In this document: positions 7,216 through 16,032 of the stretch, piece by piece
How positions within the stretch are numbered: position 1 is the first letter of the stretch
How the letters are laid out: each line of letters starts with the position of its first letter
Assembly: GCF_036492835.1 (NCBI RefSeq)
Contig: NZ_AP025314.1
Location: forward strand, 4,072,010-4,136,009
Length of the DNA stretch: 64,000 bases
Reading direction: 5' to 3'
Origin: Fulvitalea axinellae
Lineage (GTDB): Bacteria; Bacteroidota; Bacteroidia; Cytophagales; Cyclobacteriaceae
Notes under the pieces: generated by a model
Database searches by the model: none
The model's input: only the letters and a program-made list of their open reading frames with translations
Told to the model about the DNA's origin: nothing
Translations under genes and position numbers: made by a program

Positions 7216-8844
7216 ATGAGACATTATATTATAAAGTTGGCGTTGCTTTCAGTCTTCGCTTTCGTCGTTGTGACCGAAACCCACGCGCAAGAAGGCGCCC
7301 AAGTCTCGGGATCTTTGCAGTTGAACCAAAATTTCTATGTCAAAGACTCCAAGTTCTTCGACGGACAAATCCCACCGCAATACGACAACCAAAAAAGCTC
7401 GACTGACGGCTGGCTCAACCTGAATTATCGCTATAAAAACATCACTGCGGGAATACGTTACGACCTGTTACTGAATTCCGGACTCCGAAACCCCAATACC
7501 GCCCTTAACCGCCAAGGCGTCGGCAACTGGTTTGTGACTTTGGACTTAGACAAAGTGGAAATCACCGGCGGTTATTTCTATGACCAATTCGGGTCGGGAG
7601 CGGCTTTCAGGGCATTCGAAGAAAGAGCGCAGTTGCTCGACTACGCTATCCAAGGGTTGCGCATCAAGTACGATTTCGCTGAAAACTGGCGGCTGAAAGC
7701 TTTTGTAGGAAGGCAGAAAGCGAATCCAGAAGATGTGGAAGACGACCTTCTGGAAACCGACAAAGCCGTAATAAAGGGCCTGAACGTGGAAGGTTTCGAG
7801 AAACTGGGCGAACTTTCCTTTGCTCCCGGCATCTCCTTAGTCAACCGGACACTTTCGGACGAGCAACTCCAGGAAATAGAAGGCCTAATCAGCCAACAGA
7901 ACGAAGCCACCAGATTCTCGCCCGACCAAAACACTTGGACATATTCGGTTTACAATACCTTGGGCTATAAAAATTTCAGCTGGCTAGTCGAATACAATTA
8001 CAAAACTCCGGAAGCCGGTTTCGTAAATCCCATTTTGAGCAACGATCTTAAGGAAGAGAAAGGCGATTTGCTTTACAGTTCGCTTACTTACAGCCTTCCC
8101 GGGTTTGGCCTGATCGTGCAATACCGTCGGATGGAAAACTTCCAATTTCGCACCTCCCCGTTACAACTCAACAACAACGGACTGATTTCTTACCTGCCGG
8201 CGTTCAGCCGTCAGAACACATACCGCCTGACAGGGCGCTACGTACCGGCACCACAATTTGACGGCGAGGAGGCGGTACAAGCCGACCTGTTCCTTAAGCT
8301 CAGCAAAAAACAAAGCCTGAACTTGAACGGAGCTTTAAACTATGACCTCAACGGTAACGAGCAATACAAAGAGCTTTTCGCCGAACACAAGATAAAATTC
8401 AACCGAAGATTTACGCTCAAATACGGCGCCCAATACCAAAGCTACGATCTGGCCGTCTACGAGGCCAAAAGCGAACTGCCCGTATTGACCGCAATCACTC
8501 CATTCGTATCGGCGGTGAATAGGCTTTCGAAAAAATATGCGCTCAAAACCGAGCTTTCCGCCATGTTTACCGAAGAAGACCAAGGCGATTGGTCTTGGTT
8601 CTTGGCCGAACTCAGCCGTGGGTCAAAATATTCGATTCAGGTCAGCCATATGTTTAATTACGGCAACCCCGACGCCGACAAACAGCTTCAGTACTTCAGC
8701 GTTTTCGCAAACGCCAACTTCGGTTCCCATAGGCTTAGCGCCGGCTTCGTGCAACAGCCCGAAACCGTGGTCTGTAACGGAGGCGTTTGCCGGCTTGAGC
8801 CCGCCTTTAACGGCGCAAAATTATCCTACCAAGTAGTTTTCTAG
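7216..8844 (+). CDS. DUF6029-type outer-membrane protein
   Basis: 542-residue protein with a signal peptide cleaved near THAQEG and then alternating amphipathic strands rich in Tyr, Phe, Asn and Gly throughout, ending KLSYQVVF with a terminal Phe, as expected of an outer-membrane beta barrel. It resembles the Bacteroidota DUF6029 family (GSLQLNQNFYVKDSKFFDG near the start, then GVGNWFVTLDLDKVEITGGYFYDQFGSG). Two cysteines near the C-terminus (VCNGGVCRL) could form a disulfide. It closes the Omp28-TlpA-DUF6029 operon and is followed directly by a strong terminator. Function unknown; the operon context suggests it forms a pore or anchor for the redox lipoproteins (inference). Confidence 0.85.
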   Translation: MRHYIIKLALLSVFAFVVVTETHAQEGAQVSGSLQLNQNFYVKDSKFFDGQIPPQYDNQKSSTDGWLNLNYRYKNITAGIRYDLLLNSGLRNPNTALNRQGVGNWFVTLDLDKVEITGGYFYDQFGSGAAFRAFEERAQLLDYAIQGLRIKYDFAENWRLKAFVGRQKANPEDVEDDLLETDKAVIKGLNVEGFEKLGELSFAPGISLVNRTLSDEQLQEIEGLISQQNEATRFSPDQNTWTYSVYNTLGYKNFSWLVEYNYKTPEAGFVNPILSNDLKEEKGDLLYSSLTYSLPGFGLIVQYRRMENFQFRTSPLQLNNNGLISYLPAFSRQNTYRLTGRYVPAPQFDGEEAVQADLFLKLSKKQSLNLNGALNYDLNGNEQYKELFAEHKIKFNRRFTLKYGAQYQSYDLAVYEAKSELPVLTAITPFVSAVNRLSKKYALKTELSAMFTEEDQGDWSWFLAELSRGSKYSIQVSHMFNYGNPDADKQLQYFSVFANANFGSHRLSAGFVQQPETVVCNGGVCRLEPAFNGAKLSYQVVF

Positions 8845-8868
8845 GCAATTTTCTGAATATCCTCATTC

Positions 8869-8896
8869 AAAAGCCCGCTTGATAGCGGGCTTTTTT
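8869..8896 (+). terminator. Rho-independent terminator of the Omp28 operon
   Basis: AAAAGCCCGCT and AGCGGGCTTTT pair around a TGAT loop, followed by further T. Starts 25 bases after the DUF6029 stop. Confidence 0.92.
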
Positions 8897-9007
8897 CATC
8901 ATATTAAACACATTTAGAGAATAATTTTATAATACTATAAAAACACTAATAAATTAAACTCAACAAAGGGTATAAGTGTCTTTTGGAGGAATTAAACCCA
9001 AACAGAC

Positions 9008-9670
9008 ATGAAGTACATTTTTATTAGCCTATTTACTTTGTTGAGTCTTGCCGCTTCCGGACAAAAACCTGAGACAACTTTAGCCTATGCAAGATATTCA
9101 ACCTTGTTGCCAAGTAATGGCACTATAGGTATCAGAGCTGGATTTACCCTCGTCAAATACGAAAGAAACATTTATGAACTCGGTTTTTCGATAAACGCAA
9201 AAGACGCTGAATCCATTCCCTCCGACTATGAGCCACCTTTTACATTCGTTCCGTTTTCGCTCAACCCTAAGGACGTTCTGTATTCCACTGAACTCTTAGT
9301 CGGTAGAATGAAGAATCTAAATGCTCGAGGTACTGTCCGCCTAAATCTAAAGGGCGGTTTAGCCCTCTCATTTTTAGCAGAACCAACAAACTGGACTCCA
9401 AAAAATGACGGATGCGTACTGTTTTGTGACGAGAACTACACTTACGATTCCAAAAACACCTTTATGCCCGGCATCGTACTAAAGCCTGAAATAGAGTTTC
9501 CTTTTTCTCGAGTCTTCGGCCTCAGTGTAGCCCCAACAGCCATCATAACCACTGGGCACTCGGTTTTCGGCGTAAACTTCGGGATGATAGTCGGGAAGTG
9601 TAGACGAAAAAAAATCAGGTTTCGGAAACACGTCAAAAACCACACGCCAAAACGTCACACAACAAACTGA
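9008..9670 (+). CDS. Hypothetical envelope protein, beta-barrel-like
   Basis: 220 residues; no family recognised. A signal peptide (MKYIFISLFTLLSLAASGQ) is followed by beta-rich sequence (GTIGIRAGFTLVKYERNIYELGFSI, GTVRLNLKGGLALSFLAEP) and a Cys pair (CVLFC) near residue 140. Strands continue to FGVNFGMIVGK. The last 23 or so residues switch abruptly to a very basic tail (CRRKKIRFRKHVK) ending KRHTTN, unusual for a barrel, which normally ends in an aromatic residue; a late frameshift or read-in is possible. GGAGGA lies 18 bases before the ATG, rather far for a ribosome site. The gene stands alone between a terminator and clpB. Confidence 0.65.
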   Translation: MKYIFISLFTLLSLAASGQKPETTLAYARYSTLLPSNGTIGIRAGFTLVKYERNIYELGFSINAKDAESIPSDYEPPFTFVPFSLNPKDVLYSTELLVGRMKNLNARGTVRLNLKGGLALSFLAEPTNWTPKNDGCVLFCDENYTYDSKNTFMPGIVLKPEIEFPFSRVFGLSVAPTAIITTGHSVFGVNFGMIVGKCRRKKIRFRKHVKNHTPKRHTTN

Positions 9671-9902
9671 TTAAAAGAGCATTGCACGACATTTTTTCAT
9701 TCCAACCCTCTGTAAAACACCGTCTTCCTGACAATTATTCCGAAAAATAACATTCGGCCCGGGCTTTGGTGAAATTCCTTCGAAACCACATTCCCCCTTT
9801 TGCAAAAACAAGCCATGCGGGTTTGTGGATTTAATATTAGGCACAGAAAGTATCAGAACGCTTTCCGAGGCCTTTTAATGATGGAAAAATAAAAACTACT
9901 AT

Positions 9903-12530
9903 ATGCAATTCGAAAACTTCACCGTAAAGGCGCAGGAGGCCATACAAACGGCAGCCAAGCTTGCGCAAGACCAAAGCCAACAGGTGATCGAGCCGGGACA
10001 TCTGCTCTCCGCCACCCTCGACGCCGAACCTGGTATCACGAATTATCTGGCTAAAACCCTGAACGTAGACATTCAGGACCTTAAGGAAAAACTGAACAAA
10101 CTGCGGGCGGGCTACCCCAAAGTATCCGGCGAAGCCCAGCAGGTGTATCTTTCCAACGATACCAACGCCATAATCAAACGCGCCGAGGAGCAAATGAAAA
10201 AGCTCGGCGACCAGTACGTTACACTTGAGCATATCCTGCTCGGTATCTTGGCCGGAAGCGACAAAGCCGGTCGTTTGCTGAAAGACGCCGGCATAAAGGA
10301 AGCCGACCTCCTAAAGGCCATAAAGGAACTCCGCGGCGGAAAAACCGTCAACGATCCCAACGCCGAGTCCAAGTACAAATCGTTGGAGCGTTACTCTGTC
10401 AATCTCAACGAGCTGGCCAAGCAAGGCAAAATAGATCCGGTTATCGGCCGCGACGACGAGATTAGACGCGTATTGCAGATTCTCTCACGCCGTACCAAGA
10501 ACAACCCGATGCTCGTGGGCGAACCCGGAGTAGGTAAAACCGCTATCATCGAAGGAATGGCCCGCCGCATTGTGGCCGGTGACGTTCCGGAAAACCTCAC
10601 CGACAAGGTCCTGATTTCGCTGGATATGGGGCTTTTGGTGGCCGGAGCTAAATATAAAGGCGAGTTCGAGGAAAGGCTCAAGGCCGTAATTCAGGAAGTC
10701 AAAGACTCCGACGGGCAGATTATACTGTTCATCGACGAGATTCACACGCTGATCGGTGCCGGAAGCGGAGGCGATGGCGCAATGGACGCGGCAAACCTGC
10801 TAAAACCCGCCTTGGCCCGTGGTGAACTGCGTTGTATCGGCGCGACTACCATTAAGGAATACCAAAAACATATCGAGAAAGACAAAGCTTTGGAGCGCCG
10901 TTTCCAGTCGGTTTTGGTGGAAGAACCCAGTGTCGAAGACTCGATTTCCATCCTTCGCGGCATCAAGGACAAATACGAAGTGCACCACGGCATCCGCATC
11001 AAAGACGGAGCGATCATCGCCGCCGTGGAGCTCTCGAACCGATATATTACCGAGCGTTTTCTTCCGGACAAAGCCATCGACCTAATGGACGAGGCCGCGT
11101 CGAAACTGCGTATCGCTATCGCCTCTATGCCTGAGGAGCTGGACGAGCTGAACCGCAAGATTATGCAGTTGGAAATCGAGCGTGAGGCCATCCGCCGGGA
11201 GAAGGACAAGGAAAAAGAGGAACGCCTCAACAAAGTGTTGGCCGAACTGAACGACAAGCGCAGCCAACTCAACGCCAAGTGGAAAAGCGAAAAGGACGTG
11301 ATCCAAAGCATCCACAAGCTGAAAGAGGATATCGAAAACTACAAAACCGAAGCCGAACAGGCCGAACGCGCCGGCGACTACGGTAAAGTGGCCGAAATCC
11401 GTTACGGAAAAATCAGCGAAGCGGAACAGGAGCTAAAAAAGCTCACGGAAAAATCGAAAGAGCTGGACCAGGAAGGCGCAATGCTCAAAGAGGAGGTCGA
11501 TTCTTCGGATATAGCCGAAGTGGTGTCAAAATGGACAGGCATCCCCGTAGCCAAAATGATGGCCGGCGACCGTGAAAAACTGTTGCGCCTTGAGCAGGAA
11601 CTCGGCCAGACCGTCGCCGGACAAAACGAAGCCATAGAGGCCGTAGCCGACGCCGTTCGCCGTAGCCGCGCCGGGCTTCAGGATCCCAAACGCCCGATCG
11701 GGTCGTTCCTGTTCCTCGGCCCAACGGGCGTAGGCAAAACCGAACTGGCGAAAGCCTTGGCCGAATACCTGTTCAACGACGAAAACGCCATGGTCCGCAT
11801 CGATATGTCGGAGTACCAAGAGCGCCACGCCGTCAGCCGATTGGTGGGAGCACCTCCGGGCTACGTGGGTTATGACGAAGGCGGACAATTGACCGAAGCC
11901 GTTCGTCGTCATCCGTATTCGGTAATCCTTCTCGACGAGATCGAAAAGGCCCACCCCGACGCATTCAACATTCTGCTGCAAGTACTGGACGACGGACGCC
12001 TGACCGACAACAAAGGACGTGTCGCGAATTTCAAGAATACGATCATCATCATGACTTCCAATATGGGAGCGCAAACCATTCAGGAGAATTTCGCCAACAT
12101 AGACGAAGCTCACGAGGATGAGATTCTTGACCGTACGAAGAAAGAGGTTCTCGACCAACTGAAACAGCAGGTCCGGCCCGAGTTCCTAAACCGAATTGAC
12201 GAAACCATAATCTTCCGCCCGCTTAGCGTGGCTGACCTACGGAAAATTGTCGGTATCCAGATTCACTTGCTCAAAGACAGGCTCAAGGAAACGGGCGTTC
12301 AGCTGGAACTCACCGATCCGGCTTTGGACTTCTTGGCAGAACAAGGCTACGATCCGCAATTCGGCGCAAGACCGCTTAAGCGAGTCATCCAAAGGCTGAT
12401 GCTTAACGCATTATCGAAAGAATTGCTTGCCGGAAAAATCAAAAAAGACGACGTGATTAGCGTCGAACTCAACGAGAAAAAAGACGGGCTGATCTTCCGC
12501 AACTTGCAGTTGCCGGCTGTCCGGAAATAA
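9903..12530 (+). CDS. clpB: ClpB disaggregase
   Basis: 875-residue Hsp100 ATPase that, with DnaK, pulls proteins out of aggregates. All expected parts are visible: paired N-terminal Clp repeats (residues 1-145), first AAA+ module with Walker A GEPGVGKT (206-213) and Walker B ILFIDEIHTL, the long charged coiled-coil middle domain (about 395-530, MQLEIEREAIRREKDKEKEE), second AAA+ module with GPTGVGKT and VILLDEIEKAHPDA, and the C-terminal small domain with QFGARPLKRVIQ. Length is normal. Stands alone with its own terminator. The roughly 230-base region before it shows no recognisable promoter or CIRCE-like repeat. Confidence 0.99.
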   Translation: MQFENFTVKAQEAIQTAAKLAQDQSQQVIEPGHLLSATLDAEPGITNYLAKTLNVDIQDLKEKLNKLRAGYPKVSGEAQQVYLSNDTNAIIKRAEEQMKKLGDQYVTLEHILLGILAGSDKAGRLLKDAGIKEADLLKAIKELRGGKTVNDPNAESKYKSLERYSVNLNELAKQGKIDPVIGRDDEIRRVLQILSRRTKNNPMLVGEPGVGKTAIIEGMARRIVAGDVPENLTDKVLISLDMGLLVAGAKYKGEFEERLKAVIQEVKDSDGQIILFIDEIHTLIGAGSGGDGAMDAANLLKPALARGELRCIGATTIKEYQKHIEKDKALERRFQSVLVEEPSVEDSISILRGIKDKYEVHHGIRIKDGAIIAAVELSNRYITERFLPDKAIDLMDEAASKLRIAIASMPEELDELNRKIMQLEIEREAIRREKDKEKEERLNKVLAELNDKRSQLNAKWKSEKDVIQSIHKLKEDIENYKTEAEQAERAGDYGKVAEIRYGKISEAEQELKKLTEKSKELDQEGAMLKEEVDSSDIAEVVSKWTGIPVAKMMAGDREKLLRLEQELGQTVAGQNEAIEAVADAVRRSRAGLQDPKRPIGSFLFLGPTGVGKTELAKALAEYLFNDENAMVRIDMSEYQERHAVSRLVGAPPGYVGYDEGGQLTEAVRRHPYSVILLDEIEKAHPDAFNILLQVLDDGRLTDNKGRVANFKNTIIIMTSNMGAQTIQENFANIDEAHEDEILDRTKKEVLDQLKQQVRPEFLNRIDETIIFRPLSVADLRKIVGIQIHLLKDRLKETGVQLELTDPALDFLAEQGYDPQFGARPLKRVIQRLMLNALSKELLAGKIKKDDVISVELNEKKDGLIFRNLQLPAVRK

Positions 12531-12550
12531 CAAGAAATATCAGATACACG

Positions 12551-12581
12551 AAAAGCGGTTCTGCACAGGACCGCTTTTTTT
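12551..12581 (+). terminator. Rho-independent terminator of clpB
   Basis: AAAAGCGGT and ACCGCTTTT pair around a short loop and run into a T tract, about 20 bases after the clpB stop. Confidence 0.9.
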
Positions 12582-12773
12582 GATGGATAAACCTCATCCT
12601 TCACCAAAAAGAATCTTGACACGACAATGAGCCAAAGCGTTCCGCCAATAAAAGAAAAAAATACCGCTGATATAAATTTCAAAAACCTTTACAGCCTAAT
12701 AACTAGACAACAACAATCAATTCACTACTTTCGAACGACCTCAAACCAACCGCATTCCTGGAAATGAAACAAC

Positions 12774-13529
12774 ATGAATACCACAAGGAAAAACCTCCTA
12801 CCATTTCTTCTGCAACTACTCTGCATTCCACTTCTAACGACATTCACAGCCTGTGACGACGACGATGATTGCCATAAAGGCGAAGGCCAAATCACGACCA
12901 AAACACTGAACGTCCCTGCATTCAAAGCACTGGAAACTCGGGCCAGTTTCAAGACTATCCTGCGCCAAGGGCCCGTACAGGAAATCAAGGCCACTGGCCA
13001 CCCGAATATCATCGACCGGCTATCCACCACTGTCAGCGATGGCGTCTGGGAAGCCGGCTTCCAGTCCGGTTGCCATACCGACTTTGAGCTGACGCTCTTC
13101 GTTACCGTCCCCATTATCGAATCTGTTGAGAATTCTGGTGCGGGAAACCTTATTGTGGAACAGTTCGAAAATCTCGGCGACCTTGGCCTTAAGCTTTCCG
13201 GATCCGGAAATATGACGTTAAACGGAGCCGGCGGTACCGAAAACCTGAATGTAGAATTAAGCGGAAGTGGCAAAATCATACAAAACAAAGACTTTCCGGA
13301 CCTGAAAAAACTAGACTTGGAAATTGATGGCGCTGGGCCATATCGCGGATTCCCCGTCTCAGCAAACCACTGCGACGTGACTATATCCGGAAGCGGTTCC
13401 GCACAAATTAACGCCACTCAACGTCTTGACGCATCGATAAAAGGATCAGGAAGCATCTATTATATCGGCTTCCCTGCGGAAATCAATTCGGATATCACCG
13501 GATCGGGAAAAGTGGTGAAAGACGACTGA
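12774..13529 (+). CDS. DUF2807 (GIN-domain) lipoprotein
   Basis: 251-residue lipoprotein: signal ends LTTFTAC (Cys27), followed by an Asp run (DDDDD). The rest is a DUF2807 domain, the right-handed beta-helix head domain found in many Bacteroidota surface proteins. It shows the family's repeating LSGSGNMTLNGAGG, ELSGSGKI, TISGSGSAQIN, IKGSGSIYY and DITGSGKV units, one per coil. No enzyme motif is seen. Family function is unknown; it has been described as an adhesin-like head. Single gene with its own terminator. Confidence 0.92.
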   Translation: MNTTRKNLLPFLLQLLCIPLLTTFTACDDDDDCHKGEGQITTKTLNVPAFKALETRASFKTILRQGPVQEIKATGHPNIIDRLSTTVSDGVWEAGFQSGCHTDFELTLFVTVPIIESVENSGAGNLIVEQFENLGDLGLKLSGSGNMTLNGAGGTENLNVELSGSGKIIQNKDFPDLKKLDLEIDGAGPYRGFPVSANHCDVTISGSGSAQINATQRLDASIKGSGSIYYIGFPAEINSDITGSGKVVKDD

Positions 13530-13557
13530 GCGCCATCATTCACTCCAAAGCCAACAC

Positions 13558-13586
13558 AAGAGCGCAATCCAGCGCTCTTTATTTTT
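13558..13586 (+). terminator. Rho-independent terminator of the DUF2807 gene
   Basis: AAGAGCGC and GCGCTCTT pair around AATCCA, then TTATTTTT. It overlaps the most upstream in-frame ATG of the next gene (13585), which argues for that gene's later start. Confidence 0.9.
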
Positions 13587-13662
13587 GTTCGTAGCGCTTT
13601 TGTTTCTTAGTTTCGGAACATCGGCCAACACTCCTTGGCCATTTACCGAAATCCACCCCGAA

Positions 13663-14001
13663 ATGGCAAAAGACAAAAGCGGATTCTTTAACGATGTCTA
13701 CGAAGTCGTCAAACTTATACCTCCGGGAAGAGTGACCAGCTATGGCGCAATCGCCGCGTATTTGGGCTCGAAAGGAAGCGCCAGAATGGTTGGCTGGGCT
13801 ATGAACGCATCGCATGGCAATAAAGATGTGCCAGCCCACCGAGTCGTTAACCGCAACGGTATGTTGACCGGCAAGAGCCATTTCGACCAGAAAAATCCAA
13901 TGGAAGAACGCTTGCTTGAAGAGGGAATCGAAGTCAAAGACGAGAAGATTCTCCGCTTCAAAGAGGTCTTCTGGGATCCGTCAAAAGAACTTGAGCTTTA
14001 A
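13663..14001 (+). CDS. Alkyltransferase-like protein (MGMT fold, no catalytic Cys)
   Basis: 112 residues from ATG 13663 (MAKDKSGFFNDVYEVVKLIPPGRVTSYGAIA). This is the DNA-binding domain of O6-alkylguanine transferases, including the arginine-finger region and helix-turn-helix. Where active enzymes have PCHRV, this one reads VPAHRVV: the acceptor cysteine is replaced by alanine. Such alkyltransferase-like proteins bind alkylated guanine and are thought to hand it to nucleotide excision repair; the usual ATL motif is PWHRV, so Ala is a variant. A longer frame from 13585 is open but begins inside the upstream terminator. Followed 41 bases later by a TIGR01777 oxidoreductase, probably the same transcript. 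uvrC lies 6 kb away. Confidence 0.92.
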   Translation: MAKDKSGFFNDVYEVVKLIPPGRVTSYGAIAAYLGSKGSARMVGWAMNASHGNKDVPAHRVVNRNGMLTGKSHFDQKNPMEERLLEEGIEVKDEKILRFKEVFWDPSKELEL

Positions 14002-14042
14002 ACCTAGCGCCCGTTTTCCGGTTTTGAAATAAATTCCGCACT

Positions 14043-14945
14043 ATGTCAAAAAGAGTATTGATCACCGGCGGTTCAGGGCTTGTCGGCCGTCATCTTATCC
14101 GCCATTGCAACAATTTGGGTTGGGACGTTTCCATCCTTAGCCGAAAACGCAAAGCGGTAGACGGCGCCAAGGTATTTCTATGGAACCCCAAAAAGGATTT
14201 TGTGGAAGACGGCGCCTTGGATTGTGACGTACTGGTCCACCTAGCCGGAGCCGGCGTAGCCGACGCCCGCTGGACAACTGGACGCAAAAAGGAAATTATG
14301 GAGAGCCGGCGACTTCCCGCCCTGCTTTTGGCCAAACAAATACGAGAAAACGGCCAAGGCCCGTCCTCTATCATTAGCGCGTCCGGCATAGGTTTCTATG
14401 AACCTGGCGACATATTTACGTTAAGAAACGAGCAAGACCCGATAGGCAAAGGTTTTCTGGCTGATGTTTGCAAAGAATGGGAATCGTCCGCACAAGAAAT
14501 GGCAAACGCCGGAAAGGCCCGGTTAAGCATCTTGCGAATAGGTCTGGTCATGGCCTCCGACGGTGGCGCATTAGAGAAAATGTCGCAACCCATTCGTTAT
14601 CTGGCTGGCACTCCTCTAGGAACAGGTAAACAACCCGTCAGTTGGATTCATGTGGAAGACCTCTGCAGAATGATCACTTGGTGTGCGGAAAAAAAACTGG
14701 AAGGAACTTTTAACGCCGTAGCACCAGAGGTGGAAACCAATCTCAGCCTAACCAAAGGCATAGGAAAAGTACTCGGAAAACCCGTATGGCCGATCGGCAT
14801 ACCGTCCTTCACATTACGGTTAATGCTTGGCGAGATGGCCGATATTTTATTGGAAGGCCAAGCGGTAAGTCCCGAAAAAATAAAGGGAACAGGTTTCAGT
14901 TTCCTCTTCCCTTCAATGGACGCAGCCCTAAAGGATTTGCTTTAG
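14043..14945 (+). CDS. TIGR01777-family NAD(P)-dependent oxidoreductase
   Basis: 300-residue short-chain/epimerase-type protein. The N-terminal Rossmann nucleotide-binding motif ITGGSGLVGRHL (residues 7-18) is followed by VLVHLAGAGVADARWTTGRKKEI, the signature of the TIGR01777 group (YfcH-like), then SASGIGFYEPG, LRIGLVMASDGGALEKM and PVSWIHVEDL. The end (GKPVWPIGIPSFTLRLMLGEMADILLEGQ) matches the DUF1731 C-terminal domain. Substrate is not known for the family. It follows the alkyltransferase-like gene closely and converges on greB. Confidence 0.95.
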   Translation: MSKRVLITGGSGLVGRHLIRHCNNLGWDVSILSRKRKAVDGAKVFLWNPKKDFVEDGALDCDVLVHLAGAGVADARWTTGRKKEIMESRRLPALLLAKQIRENGQGPSSIISASGIGFYEPGDIFTLRNEQDPIGKGFLADVCKEWESSAQEMANAGKARLSILRIGLVMASDGGALEKMSQPIRYLAGTPLGTGKQPVSWIHVEDLCRMITWCAEKKLEGTFNAVAPEVETNLSLTKGIGKVLGKPVWPIGIPSFTLRLMLGEMADILLEGQAVSPEKIKGTGFSFLFPSMDAALKDLL

Positions 14946-14968
14946 GGCAGACATTCTTTGCCCTTTTC
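14925..14968 (+). terminator. Terminator region with two overlapping hairpins
   Basis: Around the TIGR01777 stop, GCCCTAAAG (14925-14933) pairs with CTTTAGGGC (14940-14948), and AGGGCA (14944-14949) pairs with TGCCCT (14959-14964) before a T run. The arms share bases, so the two hairpins exclude each other. The second looks like the real terminator. Confidence 0.7.
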
Positions 14969-14987
14969 CGATAACGTTTGGAAAATA

Positions 14988-15464
14988 TCAACTCTGCGTA
15001 TCCGATACGGAAATAATCGTAAACACCCTCTTGCCCGCAGGCGTCTGCACATCCACAGTTTCTCCGACCATCCTGTCTACCAACGCCTTTCCGATCGGCG
15101 ACACTACGCTCATTTTTTTCTTCTTCGGATCAGCTTCGTCAGATCCTACAATCTGGAATTTGAACACCTTTCCTGTCGGATCCTTAAACTCGATCCACGA
15201 ACCAAAAATGGCTTTCCCCGGTTCTTTGGGCTGGTTTTCAATCACCTTCAGCACCTTGAACCTGCGGTGGATATAGCTGATTCTACGGTCAACCTCGCGG
15301 AGTTTCTTTCGTCCGTAGATATATTCAGCGTTCTCCGAACGGTCTCCCATGGCGGCGGCTTCGCCCACAGCATCGGCCACCATGCGCCTTTCTTTCCAAA
15401 GCGCTTCCATCTCGGCATTCAGGGCATCCCAACCCTCTTTCGTTATCCAAATCGATTTCGACAT
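14988..15464 (-). CDS. greB: Transcript cleavage factor GreB
   Basis: 158-residue GreA/GreB factor that enters the RNA polymerase secondary channel and stimulates cleavage of backtracked RNA. The coiled-coil tip GDRSENAEYIYGRKKLREVDRRI fits the GreB rather than GreA pattern, with the acidic tip residues present. The C-terminal FKBP-like domain reads SPIGKALVDRMVGETVDVQTPAGKRVFTI. Last gene of the minus-strand run starting at rpmH; 49 bases separate it from the DUF2480 gene. Confidence 0.93.
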   Translation of the reverse strand: MSKSIWITKEGWDALNAEMEALWKERRMVADAVGEAAAMGDRSENAEYIYGRKKLREVDRRISYIHRRFKVLKVIENQPKEPGKAIFGSWIEFKDPTGKVFKFQIVGSDEADPKKKKMSVVSPIGKALVDRMVGETVDVQTPAGKRVFTIISVSDTQS

Positions 15465-15513
15465 CTATAATCGGATTTTCAGATCGTTTCAAAAAATTCG
15501 GCACAGCCGACAA

Positions 15514-16032
15514 TCAAGCGCGCTCCCTCTTTTTCTTGTAAATAGGCACCGTACTGCAAGGCTCACCAAACATCAGGCTTTTTACCACGGGCCTCAGCCT
15601 ACGGCTAAGCTCCACATAAGCGGATTCCGGCACAGGAACATCTGAACAACCTTTGACCACAACCATGGCGTCACGGAAATCCTCCACGTTTATCGTATCG
15701 AGGGCCTCGTGGAAAAGTACCGTTTCCAGCGTCTCCAAAGAACCGAACACCACAATGCGAGCGTGGGGCTCCATCACCGCAGTCAACAGCATATAAGCCC
15801 AAGTAGGCACTATGGCGTCGACGGAGCAAGTGATGGCTACGCATTTGCCTGCATACTCCGACCAGTCCGTCTCCTTGACCATTTGTCGAAAATCCTTTTC
15901 GCGCAAAACCAGTCCTTGAAAAAGATGGGGGGCCAAATCAAAAACCACCCGCTCGCCTGCCTGATAATATTCTGACAAGTCCAATGAAATCAGCGGGCTC
16001 TTTGCCACTCGGTTCACTATCTCTTCAGCCAT
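15514..16032 (-). CDS. DUF2480-family protein
   Basis: 172 residues with no signal peptide or membrane helix. Recognised as the Bacteroidota-specific DUF2480 family from MAEEIVNRVAKSPLISLDLSEYY, DLAPHLFQGLVLREKDFR and the middle ITCSVDAIVPTWAYMLL. Function unknown. Its ATG overlaps the stop of tsaB (TAATG), so the two are probably translationally coupled. The VKGCSDVPVPESAYVELSRRLRPVVKSLMFGEPCSTVPIYKK tail holds two conserved-looking cysteines that could bind metal (inference). Confidence 0.92.
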   Translation of the reverse strand: MAEEIVNRVAKSPLISLDLSEYYQAGERVVFDLAPHLFQGLVLREKDFRQMVKETDWSEYAGKCVAITCSVDAIVPTWAYMLLTAVMEPHARIVVFGSLETLETVLFHEALDTINVEDFRDAMVVVKGCSDVPVPESAYVELSRRLRPVVKSLMFGEPCSTVPIYKKKRERA

